Below, piece after piece: positions 9,064 to 17,491 of a DNA stretch of 64,000 nucleotides. The DNA is taken from positions 88,232 to 152,231 of the forward strand of contig JAGOPD010000001.1 in assembly GCA_017992175.1 (NCBI GenBank), read 5' to 3'. This stretch comes from Candidatus Saccharicenans sp. GTDB taxonomy: Bacteria > Acidobacteriota > Aminicenantia > Aminicenantales > Saccharicenantaceae. The notes beneath the pieces were generated by a model. The model saw nothing but the letters and a program-made list of their open reading frames with translations. It had not been told where the DNA came from and did not search any database. Within the stretch, counting starts at the first letter, position 1. The number at the start of each line of letters is the position of its first letter. The position numbers and the translations under genes are program-made.

Positions 9064-9609
9064 ATGTGGATCTGGAATAAAATTAAACAGCTGGCTATTT
9101 CTTCCAGGACGGGGGTGGTTACCCTTCGCTATCCTTTTAAACCAAGACCAGCCCCGGCCGGTTTCCGGGGCCAGCCAGTCTGGGATCATACCAAGTGCAT
9201 TGGCTGTGCCGGTTGTGCCAGTAACTGCCCGGCCAGAACTATTTTCCTGCGGGATATTTGCCAGGAAATCAGGATTCTACTCTACGATTCAGCCCGCTGT
9301 ACTTACTGCGGCCGGTGTGCCGACCTCTGCCCGGAAAAGGCTATTACCATGAGTGATAATTTCGAGCTGGCTTCAGATCACCGCCAGGACATAACTCAAA
9401 CCCTTGAGCTGTTTATGATGACCTGCCAGCGCTGCGGCCGCTGCTATGATCTGGAAATAAAAAATAGGCTCGACAAACTTCAAACTCTGGGCTACCGTTA
9501 TGACAGCCTGGAATTCAGAAAAGTTATCAGACAGTCGACTCCTGAATTTGAGCCTGAGCTTCTGGAGAAGACAACCGTTTATCACCGGCCCGAAAAATCG
9601 GAGAAATGA
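9064..9609 (+). CDS. hycF: Hydrogenase 4Fe-4S ferredoxin-type subunit (HycF/NuoI-like)
   Basis: The 181-residue protein carries two classical 4Fe-4S motifs, CIGCAGCASNCP (residues 43-54) and CTYCGRCADLCP (about residues 80-91), which in NuoI/HycF link the peripheral electron donors to the small subunit. A third cysteine group, CQRCGRC, follows near residues 121-127; it is too short for an ordinary second ferredoxin motif and may bind an extra metal, as in other HycF-like proteins. There is no membrane span. It lies between the hycD-like and hycG-like genes and overlaps the latter by 4 bp. Confidence 0.92.
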   Translation: MWIWNKIKQLAISSRTGVVTLRYPFKPRPAPAGFRGQPVWDHTKCIGCAGCASNCPARTIFLRDICQEIRILLYDSARCTYCGRCADLCPEKAITMSDNFELASDHRQDITQTLELFMMTCQRCGRCYDLEIKNRLDKLQTLGYRYDSLEFRKVIRQSTPEFEPELLEKTTVYHRPEKSEK

Positions 9610-10172
9610 ATATGTTGAAAAAATTATCTGCCAGAGCCTTTTGCCGCTCGGTCTGGGTTTATCATTGCAACAGCGGAGCCTGTAATGGCTGCGATATAGA
9701 AATTCTTAATGTCCTGACGCCTTATTATGATGTGGAGAGATTTGGCATCAGGTTAGTTGCTTCTCCCCGTCAGGCTGATGCCATTCTTCTGTCCGGAGCC
9801 GTGACCAGGCCGACCTTACCCTTAGTAAAAAAGGCCTACCAGGCTGTGCCGGCTCCCAAACTGGTTTTTGCCATTGGCTCCTGTGCTATCGGGGGAGGCT
9901 GCTGGTATGATACCTATAATGTGACTGGCGGCGGAGATAAAGCTATTCCAGTCAACTATTTTATTCCCGGCTGCCCGCCGCGGCCCGAAGCCATCATTTT
10001 TGGCGTAGCCCTGGCCCTGGGCCTGGTTGATAAAAAAGTGGCACCGGTCGAGCTCAAGCAAATGGAGTTCCCGGTTGATATGTACCGGCAGTCAAAAATT
10101 CTGGAGAGCAATAAGGTGATCTATCAACTTTTGGGTGAAGAGGATGACCGCCTCGGCTCCGGGAGGAAATAA
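9606..10172 (+). CDS. hycG: [NiFe] hydrogenase small subunit (HycG/NuoB-like)
   Basis: This 188-residue NuoB-family protein has the cysteines that bind the proximal [4Fe-4S] cluster: CNGCDIEI near residue 28, GSCAIGGG near residue 95 and PGCPPRPE near residue 123. These are the ligands shared by complex I NuoB and group 4 hydrogenase small subunits. Unlike standard NuoB it has no neighbouring NuoE/F, so it belongs with the hydrogenase. It is the last structural gene of the operon; the receiver gene begins 2 nt after its stop, behind a GGGAGG ribosome binding site. Confidence 0.93.
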   Translation: MNMLKKLSARAFCRSVWVYHCNSGACNGCDIEILNVLTPYYDVERFGIRLVASPRQADAILLSGAVTRPTLPLVKKAYQAVPAPKLVFAIGSCAIGGGCWYDTYNVTGGGDKAIPVNYFIPGCPPRPEAIIFGVALALGLVDKKVAPVELKQMEFPVDMYRQSKILESNKVIYQLLGEEDDRLGSGRK

Positions 10173-10174
10173 CC

Positions 10175-10579
10175 ATGCCCGTGATTCTGCTGGTAGATGA
10201 CGACCGTGACCTGACTGACAGCCTGAGTCAGATTCTGCGCCTGAAGGGCTATGAAGTGGTGGTGGCTTACAGCGGGACAGAAGGCTTGAAAAAGCTGGTC
10301 GAAACCAGACCGGATCTGGTCATTATGGATGTCATGATGGAGACTGACACGGCTGGCTTTGAAGCGATTTATAAGATCAGAAGTGACCGGCCGGATTCAA
10401 AATTCAAAGAGTTCAAAGATCTGCCGATCATCATTCTGACCGCCATTGATCAGGTGACCAACGCCAGATTTTCCCTCGATCAGGAGGAGAGCTTTTTGCC
10501 CGGTCATAACGAATTTCTGAACAAGCCGGTTGATCCGGATGAGTTACTGGAAAAGATCGGGAAGTATCTTAACAAGTAA
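10175..10579 (+). CDS. Single-domain response regulator (CheY-like receiver)
   Basis: A 134-residue stand-alone receiver. The acidic pocket is DDD at residues 8-10, the phosphoacceptor is Asp52 in IMDVMM, Thr is in ILTAID and the conserved Lys is in LNKPVDPD. There is no DNA-binding or enzymatic output domain. It carries an insertion between the phosphoacceptor strand and the Thr strand (METDTAGFEA followed by DRPDSKFKEFKDL). It is separated from the hydrogenase small-subunit gene by only 2 nt, so it is very likely co-transcribed. By position it is the probable partner of the following histidine kinase. Confidence 0.9.
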   Translation: MPVILLVDDDRDLTDSLSQILRLKGYEVVVAYSGTEGLKKLVETRPDLVIMDVMMETDTAGFEAIYKIRSDRPDSKFKEFKDLPIIILTAIDQVTNARFSLDQEESFLPGHNEFLNKPVDPDELLEKIGKYLNK

Positions 10580-10580
10580 G

Positions 10581-12524
10581 ATGAATCTCCAAAAATTTCT
10601 GGAAAAAACAGCTGCTTTGAGATCAAGCTTGCGTTTCAAGCTGATCACCGGCTTGCTGGCCATTGTTTTTTTGATGGGGGCCTTGTCTATTTTTATCGGC
10701 ATAAATTCTATTAACCGCAATGTCATCAGGGAAGCCTACGACAATCTGCGCAATAGCCTGAAAGCTATCAATGATCTCTATCAGGAAGAAATAAACACCA
10801 GATCGAAAATTGTAGAGTATCTGTCCAGAACCTCAGAAATAGTTAACGCTACGGCCGCAGGAAACCGGGAATATCTTTTTGAAAAACTGGTTCAGATCAA
10901 AGAAGAATTCGGGTTTGACATAGTCAACGTGGTCAAGCCGGATGGAACAATTCTGGTTAGAGCTAACAACTTTGAGGCTTATGGAGATAGCGTTAGTCAC
11001 TATAAGTTTATTCAGTGGGTGTTAAAGAACCGCCAGCCAGCTGCCGGCACTGGTATCCTGGGCTATGAAAATATAAAAAATGAAGGCCCTGACCTGGCCG
11101 AAAGGACCTTGATCAATGTTATCCCTACTCCCCGGGCCCGCAGCCTGCGCCGGGAAGTCGAAGAGAGAGCCCTGGTGCTGAAAACAGTGGTGCCTATTTT
11201 CCAGCGAAATAAGCTGGTCGGCGTTCTGTATGCAGCTGTTTTGCTTAACAACAATGAACGTTTTATAGATCGCTTTAAGAGATTAATTTTTAAAGAAGAA
11301 AGAATAAAAGGCAAGGATGCCGGAACGATTACCATCTTTTTAGACGATGTCCGGGTAGCAACCAATGTCCTGGATAAAGACGGGAGACGGGCAGTCGGGA
11401 CGATCGTCTCAGAAGAAGTTTATCATCAGGTGTTTGAACAGGGACAGGACTGGCTGGGGCGGGCTTTTGTCGTCAACGATTATTATCTTTCAGGTTATCG
11501 GCTGCTGCGTGATATTGAAGGCCAGCCAGTCGGGATGCTGTATGTCGGCCTCCTGCAGGCCAAATTTGATCAGATTTTGCGGCAAACTACCATTTTGTAT
11601 TTCGTTCTGATTTTCCTCATGACCGGCATTGCTATTTATATTTCTACTTACCTGGTTAACGTTTATACCAGGCCAATAAACAGAATGATCAAACTAACGG
11701 CTGAAGTAGCCCGGGGCAATTATCATCTCCTTGATATTTCGCCGGAAGAAAGCGAGGAGATAAAAGAAGTAGAAGAGTCGTTTAATGCTATGGTTAAAGC
11801 TATTGAGGAGAGAGATAACCGTTTGAAAGAACTGACTGAGAAAACGATTCTGCGTTCCGAGAAACTGGCTTCCGTTGGCCGGCTGGCAGCCGGGATTGCT
11901 CATGAAATCAACAATCCTCTGACCGGGGTTTTGACTTATAGCAGCCTTTTACTGGAAGAATTAAAAGGCACGCCATATGAGGAAGATCTGAAAATAATTA
12001 AAGAAGAGACCCTGCGCTGCCGTAAGATAGTCAGAGGGCTGCTCGACTTCGCCCGCGATTACAAGCCGGAAGAAGTCAGAGTCAATCTGAATACTCTGAT
12101 TGAAGAAACCCTGCAGATTCTCGAAAACCATGTCAATTTCCAGAATATCAAGATTATTAAAAATCTTGATCAGGGCTTGCCGGAAGTTAAAGTTGATGCT
12201 GATGAGTTCCGCTCGGTCATTAATAATCTGGCTGTTAATGCGGCTGATGCTATGCCCACTGGCGGCCAGTTGACCATTTCAACTGTCTATGATTCTCTGG
12301 CGAAGCAGGTCATAATAAGAGTAGCTGATACGGGTGTCGGGATAAGCGAGGAAAATCTCAAACGAATTTTCGAGCCTTTTTTCACCACCAAGGAGAAAGG
12401 TCAGGGCACAGGCCTGGGGCTGGCCATGGCTTATGGAGCTATCAAGCGGCACAATGGCACAATTGAGGTCAAAAGCCAGCTCGGACAGGGAACTGAGTTC
12501 GTGATAAAATTGCCGGTGGACTAG
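10581..12524 (+). CDS. Membrane sensor histidine kinase with extracytoplasmic Cache-like domain and HAMP
   Basis: I start this at ATG 10581 (647 residues), 1 nt after the preceding stop; the longer frame would overlap the receiver gene. A first membrane span lies near residues 20-40, then a large periplasmic Cache-like sensor region to about residue 335, a second span (YFVLIFLMTGIAIYIS), a HAMP linker, a HisKA domain with phosphoacceptor motif AAGIAHEINNPLTG, and a HATPase domain with DTGVGI and GTGLGLAM. The ligand cannot be read from sequence. Its position behind a hydrogenase operon suggests it senses a signal linked to H2 or redox metabolism. Confidence 0.92.
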   Translation: MNLQKFLEKTAALRSSLRFKLITGLLAIVFLMGALSIFIGINSINRNVIREAYDNLRNSLKAINDLYQEEINTRSKIVEYLSRTSEIVNATAAGNREYLFEKLVQIKEEFGFDIVNVVKPDGTILVRANNFEAYGDSVSHYKFIQWVLKNRQPAAGTGILGYENIKNEGPDLAERTLINVIPTPRARSLRREVEERALVLKTVVPIFQRNKLVGVLYAAVLLNNNERFIDRFKRLIFKEERIKGKDAGTITIFLDDVRVATNVLDKDGRRAVGTIVSEEVYHQVFEQGQDWLGRAFVVNDYYLSGYRLLRDIEGQPVGMLYVGLLQAKFDQILRQTTILYFVLIFLMTGIAIYISTYLVNVYTRPINRMIKLTAEVARGNYHLLDISPEESEEIKEVEESFNAMVKAIEERDNRLKELTEKTILRSEKLASVGRLAAGIAHEINNPLTGVLTYSSLLLEELKGTPYEEDLKIIKEETLRCRKIVRGLLDFARDYKPEEVRVNLNTLIEETLQILENHVNFQNIKIIKNLDQGLPEVKVDADEFRSVINNLAVNAADAMPTGGQLTISTVYDSLAKQVIIRVADTGVGISEENLKRIFEPFFTTKEKGQGTGLGLAMAYGAIKRHNGTIEVKSQLGQGTEFVIKLPVD

Positions 12525-12543
12525 AGCCGGAAGGAGATCAGAC

Positions 12544-13608
12544 ATGAGCAAACCAAGGGTTCTCTTTATTGACGATGAAGATATCGTTCTGCGCAGCTGC
12601 CGCCGGATTTTTGCTTCGTCAGATTATGAGATAGATACTGCTCAGTCGGCCGAAGAGGGGCTGAGCAAAGCTATTAATGAAGATTATGACCTGGTCGTTA
12701 CCGATTTAAAGATGCCAGGGATTGGCGGGCTGGAAGTGCTATCCAGGCTGAGAAAAGTCAGACCTGATACCACAGTCATTATTTTTACCGGCTATGCCAG
12801 TGTTGATACAGCTCGTGAGGCCCTGAAGAATGGAGCTTTTGATTACATTCCAAAACCTTTTACGCCGGAGGAGATAAGAGAAGTCATCAAGAATGCGCTG
12901 GAAGCCAGAGCCGGCAAACAACGCAGCATGCTTGATCTGATGGCGATTGTCTCCCATGAATTGAAAAGCCCGCTGTCTGCGCTTCATACCACCGCTTCCA
13001 CTCTATACAAAGGTTATTTTGGCCAGCTGTCGCCCGAACAGATGAAAATTCTTGAGACCATCATTCGCAACTGCGAATATCTGGAAGATATCATCCGCAG
13101 CTATTTAGACCTGTCGAAGATGGAACTTGACCAGCTGGAAGCTTTCCTGGAGGAAATCTATTTCATTAAAGATGTCGTCGAAGAGGTTCTTAATCTGCCC
13201 GAAATTACTGACAGCGGGAAAAAGATGAAAATCACTCGGGATTTTCCTGAGGAGGCCAGAATTAACGGCGACCCGAGATTATTAAAAATTTTAGTCAGGA
13301 ACCTGGTCAATAATGCTATTAAGTACGGATATGAAGGAACAGAAATCAAGCTCGGCCTGAAGAAGAAAGGCTCGGAAATGATCTTTTCCGTCCATAATCA
13401 GGGTGTCGGGATCAAGCCGGAAGATGGCCAGCGTCTCTTCCGGAAATTTGAAAGGCTAAAACAGCCTGGAACAGAAGGCGTTAAGGGTTCCGGCCTTGGC
13501 CTTTATATCTGTAAGAAAATCGTTGACAGTCATAAGGGACGAATCTGGTTTGAATCGGAACCGGGGCAATGGGTAACATTTTATGTTGCTCTGCCCTTGG
13601 TCAGCTGA
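12544..13608 (+). CDS. Hybrid response regulator/histidine kinase
   Basis: The 354-residue protein joins an N-terminal receiver (phosphoacceptor Asp54 in VVTDLKMPG, acidic pair D10-D11) to a HisKA domain with IVSHELKSPLSA (His near residue 138) and a HATPase domain with NNAIKYGYEGT and GSGLGLYI. There is no membrane segment, so it is a soluble kinase controlled by its own receiver. It starts 19 nt after the sensor kinase gene with a GGAAGGAG ribosome binding site. Together the three genes form a phosphorelay-like set without any DNA-binding output domain. Confidence 0.92.
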   Translation: MSKPRVLFIDDEDIVLRSCRRIFASSDYEIDTAQSAEEGLSKAINEDYDLVVTDLKMPGIGGLEVLSRLRKVRPDTTVIIFTGYASVDTAREALKNGAFDYIPKPFTPEEIREVIKNALEARAGKQRSMLDLMAIVSHELKSPLSALHTTASTLYKGYFGQLSPEQMKILETIIRNCEYLEDIIRSYLDLSKMELDQLEAFLEEIYFIKDVVEEVLNLPEITDSGKKMKITRDFPEEARINGDPRLLKILVRNLVNNAIKYGYEGTEIKLGLKKKGSEMIFSVHNQGVGIKPEDGQRLFRKFERLKQPGTEGVKGSGLGLYICKKIVDSHKGRIWFESEPGQWVTFYVALPLVS

Positions 13609-13782
13609 AATAATGAGCCTCAAAGATTGACGGGGGCGGGGATCATTTAAGACTAACAGAGCCGGGGCAATTACCATTGCTCATCAGTTTTTGGCTGCTG
13701 GCGGGCCGGCTGGTCAGGACTGAATTTCAAGGTTAGACCATTTTCCCAGGATATCATTTCCCAGTCTAAATATGGCTTTTAA

Positions 13783-13812
13783 TTGACAATGGGGGCGGGT
13801 CTCCCCTATAAT
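13783..13812 (+). promoter_or_regulatory. Sigma70-type promoter of tmRNA
   Basis: A perfect TTGACA -35 box (13783-13788) and a perfect TATAAT -10 box (13807-13812) are separated by 18 bp. The mature tmRNA 5' end at 13822 lies 10 nt beyond the -10 box, so the transcript probably begins at or very near the mature end. Confidence 0.85.
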
Positions 13813-13821
13813 TTAGATGTC

Positions 13822-14172
13822 GGGGGCGAAATGGACTCGACGGAGGTAGTGAAGCAGAAGCTGCAGGCCGAGGTCCCATCAACCTCGTTAAACAGGTGGG
13901 AAAAAATTAACTGCAGAACCTGTTGCAGTCGCTGCCTGATAGAAAGTGCAGCCGTTTCCGCCAGCCTGTCCTGCGGGCTAGTGGAAACGCCGTTTAGCAG
14001 GATAGTCCGGCGGGTGTGCTCAGGGCTCGCTGGATGAAATGCCTCTTGAGCTGGTTGAGTGGAGCTCTTCCTCTTCAAGAACTGCTCAACAAGATGCAAT
14101 GAAGAGGATAAGCCTGTAGAGGCAACTGTGGAATGCCTTCGGACGCGGGTTCGATTCCCGCCGCCTCCACCA
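13822..14172 (+). tRNA. ssrA: Transfer-messenger RNA (tmRNA, ssrA)
   Basis: This is tmRNA rather than an ordinary tRNA. The 5' end GGGGGCGAAATGGACTCGAC and the 3' end, with T-arm GGGTTCGATTCCC and encoded CCACCA, form the tRNA-Ala-like domain; the seven-pair acceptor stem has the G3-U pair required for alanylation. The internal tag frame ends ...GCA GAA CCT GTT GCA GTC GCT GCC followed by tandem TGA TAG stops (13913-13942), giving a peptide ending AEPVAVAA. That is very close to the published Thermotoga tag ANEPVAVAA. The resume codon could be GCA 13913 or ACT 13910. A T7 run directly follows the CCA end. Confidence 0.95.
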
Positions 14173-14203
14173 TTTTTTTATCAGGTTAAAGTTTTAGATA
14201 AAG

Positions 14204-15454
14204 ATGATGCCGAAATACATAAAGATTTTTTTAACCTTGACCTTAGTTGCCAGCCTGGGTTTGGCCAGTGTCCCTGGCTGTCTTCGGGCAGAGGCTCCAG
14301 CCGGTGCCAAAGCCGCTCCGGTAATAAAAGTCACAGTTGAAGATTCTCTTGAAGTCACGCGGGTCAAAATCAGCGGCAGTTCTAATCTTGTTTATAATCT
14401 GAAGAAATCATCTGATTGGCTGATTGTTACCTTTAGAGCCCTGGCTGGTCTTAAGCTGGAGAAAAGTCCTTTTACCAGTCAAGTAGTTAAATCGGTTGAT
14501 CTGGCTAAATCGCCTGAAGCCTATTTACTGATCATTAAAGCTGTCTCGCCAGACTTTTCTTTCAGTCATTCAGCCAGAAAGAGCCCTTTTGAACTCACCA
14601 TCGATTTAAAGTTGAAGAACATGGTAGCAGCTAAAGAAGCCAAACCAAGTGAAACTCCGGCCAAAACTTCCCCCCTGGCCAGCGGCCAGGGGAATCCTCC
14701 CCCGGCGGTTAACCAATCAGTCGACCGGGCGGCTCAGGGCCTGACTTCCAGCCAGTCTGAAAAAAAAGCTTTTAAAACTATTGTGATTGATCCCGGCCAT
14801 GGAGGAATTGAAACTGGAGCCAGAGGTAATTACGGGACCCTGGAAAAAGATATCACCCTGGAAGTGGCCAAAAAGCTCAAAGAAAGAATTGAAAGGGATC
14901 TTAAATACCGGGTGGTTATAACCAGGGAAGCCGACGTGGTGGTGGGGCTGGAGCGGCGAGCAGCCGTGGCCAATAACAACAAAGCTGATCTTTTTATCAG
15001 TATTCATGCCAATGGTTCAAAGAGAGCCAAAGCCCGGGGCTCAGAAACTTACTTTTTAAGCCTTAATGCTACTGATGAAGAATCCAGGCGCTTAGCCTAT
15101 TTTGAAAATAATTCGGGCGAATTGGAAAACCGCCTGGGGGAGCAGGATTTTGATGATCTGAAACTTATCCTGTGGGATATGGCTCAATCGGCCTACCTCA
15201 AGCAAAGCAGCCAGCTGGCTGACCTTGTTCAGAACCAGCTCAACCAATTATTGAACACTCAAAATCGAGGCATCAAGCAGGCTCCTTTTAAGGTTCTGAC
15301 CGGTGTTGCCTGTCCGGCCATCCTGGTGGAAATTGCCTTTATTACCAACCCGGAAGAAGAAAAGAAGCTGCAATCGGAAGAGTTCCAAACCCAGGTGGCG
15401 GAAGCTATCTATCAAGGTTTAGGCGAATATTTTCAGCTATATGAAAAGCCATGA
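14204..15454 (+). CDS. N-acetylmuramoyl-L-alanine amidase (Amidase_3) with AMIN-like domain
   Basis: This 416-residue exported protein begins with a signal sequence of about 25 residues, then an AMIN-like beta-rich region (about 45-145), a low-complexity Ala/Pro/Ser linker, and a C-terminal Amidase_3 domain. The zinc-site motifs are visible: VIDPGHGGIETGA, LEKDITLEVA (Glu) and FISIHANGS, with a final catalytic Glu in ILVEIAFITN. It cleaves peptides from peptidoglycan during cell separation, in the periplasm. The start may be ATG 14204 or 14207, about 30 nt after the tmRNA end. It overlaps the next gene by ATGA. Confidence 0.92.
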   Translation: MMPKYIKIFLTLTLVASLGLASVPGCLRAEAPAGAKAAPVIKVTVEDSLEVTRVKISGSSNLVYNLKKSSDWLIVTFRALAGLKLEKSPFTSQVVKSVDLAKSPEAYLLIIKAVSPDFSFSHSARKSPFELTIDLKLKNMVAAKEAKPSETPAKTSPLASGQGNPPPAVNQSVDRAAQGLTSSQSEKKAFKTIVIDPGHGGIETGARGNYGTLEKDITLEVAKKLKERIERDLKYRVVITREADVVVGLERRAAVANNNKADLFISIHANGSKRAKARGSETYFLSLNATDEESRRLAYFENNSGELENRLGEQDFDDLKLILWDMAQSAYLKQSSQLADLVQNQLNQLLNTQNRGIKQAPFKVLTGVACPAILVEIAFITNPEEEKKLQSEEFQTQVAEAIYQGLGEYFQLYEKP

Positions 15455-16038
15455 AAAACAACAGGAATAAAAAGAAGAAGCTAAGAACCCTGCTGATTTT
15501 GTTCATAGTTTTGGCCGTCATCATGATATTTTTATTTGGCAGCCGGAAAGAAAAGATCAGGCACGAGAGAGAGGCAGGCAGAACTGACCAGGTGAGCGGG
15601 GAAAAAGCCGACCTGCCAATGAAACAGGTGACCTTGTTTTTTCTATCAGACACTGACGGCCTGCTGCATCCAGAAGAAAGAGAAATACCGGAATCAGATC
15701 TTAGCGGCGAGGCCAGAGCTGTTGTCGAAGAATTGATTAAAGGCCCGCAAACCGGGCTGATGGGGATAATCCCGGAAAATACCAGGTTACGGCAATTATT
15801 TGTGACGGCTGACGGACTGGCTTATGTCGATCTTTCCCGCCAGGTGACGGAGGCCAATTTTTATGGATCGTCAGGAGAAATGGCTGTTGTTTATTCGATT
15901 GTTGATTCCCTGGCCTATAACTTTAAAGCTATTAAAAAAGTCAGCCTGCTTATTGAAGGTAATGAACGGGAAACCCTGGGTGGACATGTTGATCTCTCCA
16001 ATCCTTTTCAACCGGACTATTCTTTGATTGCTCGTTAG
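15451..16038 (+). CDS. GerMN-domain membrane-anchored protein
   Basis: The 195-residue protein has a basic N-terminus, one membrane anchor (residues 12-29) and a GerMN domain from about residue 65, recognisable by EARAVVEELIKGPQTG...IPENTRLR and AYVDLSRQV. GerMN domains occur in the spore germination protein GermM and in many non-sporulating bacteria, often beside cell-wall amidases, and are thought to act in peptidoglycan-associated processes. The ATGA overlap with the amidase gene supports a joint role in the envelope. No enzymatic residues can be pointed to. Confidence 0.85.
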   Translation: MKNNRNKKKKLRTLLILFIVLAVIMIFLFGSRKEKIRHEREAGRTDQVSGEKADLPMKQVTLFFLSDTDGLLHPEEREIPESDLSGEARAVVEELIKGPQTGLMGIIPENTRLRQLFVTADGLAYVDLSRQVTEANFYGSSGEMAVVYSIVDSLAYNFKAIKKVSLLIEGNERETLGGHVDLSNPFQPDYSLIAR

Positions 16039-16057
16039 CCGGCCAAGGTGAACCTTT

Positions 16058-17392
16058 ATGACCAGCCTAAAAAAACTACCCCGGGTAGTCATCCTTGGCT
16101 ATCCCAATGTTGGAAAATCTACTCTATTTAACCGCCTGCTTGGCCAGCGCAAAGCTCTGGTCCATTCCCTGCCGGGCATGACCAGGGACCTCCTGACGGG
16201 AGTAGTCAGACAGGCTGGCCGCGAGTATCTGCTGGTTGATACCGGTGGTTTTACGGCTGGAGAAACGGATCCTATTTCTATTATAGTCAGAGAAAAAGCC
16301 CTGGAAGCAGCCAGGACAGGTGACGTCTTGATTTTTCTGGCTGACGGCCAGCGCCCGCTGTCCAGGGGAGAAGAGGAGCTTTTTATCCAGCTGGAGAAAC
16401 TTAACCGGCCAGTTCTCCTGGTGGTGAATAAAATAGACAGCCCTCAGAGCCAGGTTGATCTGTCAGATTTTTACCGGCTGGGGCAGCCTGATTTTCTAAC
16501 CATCTCGGCCGAACACAAACTCAATCTTGATTGGCTGCGGGAAAGAATCCTGGAGCTCCTGCCAGTCAGACCCGGGTCCGGAGAAACTGAACAATCGGGT
16601 GAGAACATTCTAAAAATAGCCATTGTCGGCCGGATAAATGTCGGGAAATCATCACTCATTAACCGCCTCGGCGGTGAAGAAAGGCTGCTGGTCAGCGAAA
16701 TCCCCGGGACAACCAGGGATAGTGTCGATACTCTGATTACGAGAAACAAAAAAACTTATTGCCTGATAGATACAGCTGGCCTCAGAAAATTCAGCGGGGC
16801 CACCGACTCAAGGGAAAAAGCCGGAATTATCAGGGCAGAGAAAAATATAAAAGAAGCAGATGTTATCTGCCTGGTCATGGACGTCAAGGAATTTACCACC
16901 CGCCAGGACGCCAGGATTGCCAGCCTGGCTTTCGAGTCAGGCAAACCGCTAATCATAGCTCTAAATAAATGGGATTTGGTGGAAAAATCCAAGGTTAACC
17001 CGGATCAAATAAAAAATTATGTTTTTGAACGGCTCCATTTTGTTGACTATGCCCCGCTCATTTTTGTTTCAGCCGTCACCGGCCAGAGAGTGGTTAAAAT
17101 CCTTGATCTGGCTGAAGAGGTTTATAGCGCGGCCTCCAAAAAAATTGAGACCCGGGTTTTAAATCAATTCTGGGAGAAATTTTCCCGGGTCTATCCACCG
17201 AAGGGCCTTAATGGCTCGCCCCTTAAAATTAAATACCTGGTCCAAAGAGGGGTCAGGCCGCCCGTCTTCATCCTTTTCGGTCATACCGGGAGCAAGCTGC
17301 AACCTGCCTATGAGAAATTTTTGGCTGATACCTTTAGAAAAAACTTTAAATTTACCGGTACCCCGTTAATTTTCAGAGTCAGGCGGGGGTGA
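16058..17392 (+). CDS. der: Ribosome-assembly GTPase Der (EngA)
   Basis: The 444-residue protein shows the double-GTPase layout unique to Der. The first G domain has GYPNVGKSTLFNR (residues 13-25), DTGGF and NKID; the second has GRINVGKSSLINR (about 190-202), DTAGL and NKWD. A KH-like domain makes up the last 100 residues. Der acts in 50S subunit maturation. It follows the GerMN gene by 19 nt. Length and all motifs are normal. Confidence 0.97.
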   Translation: MTSLKKLPRVVILGYPNVGKSTLFNRLLGQRKALVHSLPGMTRDLLTGVVRQAGREYLLVDTGGFTAGETDPISIIVREKALEAARTGDVLIFLADGQRPLSRGEEELFIQLEKLNRPVLLVVNKIDSPQSQVDLSDFYRLGQPDFLTISAEHKLNLDWLRERILELLPVRPGSGETEQSGENILKIAIVGRINVGKSSLINRLGGEERLLVSEIPGTTRDSVDTLITRNKKTYCLIDTAGLRKFSGATDSREKAGIIRAEKNIKEADVICLVMDVKEFTTRQDARIASLAFESGKPLIIALNKWDLVEKSKVNPDQIKNYVFERLHFVDYAPLIFVSAVTGQRVVKILDLAEEVYSAASKKIETRVLNQFWEKFSRVYPPKGLNGSPLKIKYLVQRGVRPPVFILFGHTGSKLQPAYEKFLADTFRKNFKFTGTPLIFRVRRG

Positions 17393-17419
17393 CTTTTGAC
17401 AGGTCAAGTTCATTTTTTC

Positions 17420-17448
17420 TTGACTTTAAAGGCATATTCTTATATAAA
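17420..17448 (+). promoter_or_regulatory. Putative promoter of TPR lipoprotein gene
   Basis: TTGACT (17420-17425) and TATAAA (17443-17448) are separated by 17 bp, 40 nt upstream of the ATG at 17492. This suggests the gene is transcribed separately from der. Confidence 0.6.
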
Positions 17449-17491
17449 TTTAGTCTAATTATTAGAAGACCAGATGATTAAGGAGGTCATG

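Noticed and set aside
13783..14340. Open frames of 84, 93 and 97 codons across the tmRNA region
   Set aside because: They overlap the conserved tmRNA structure and promoter and show no protein-like features.
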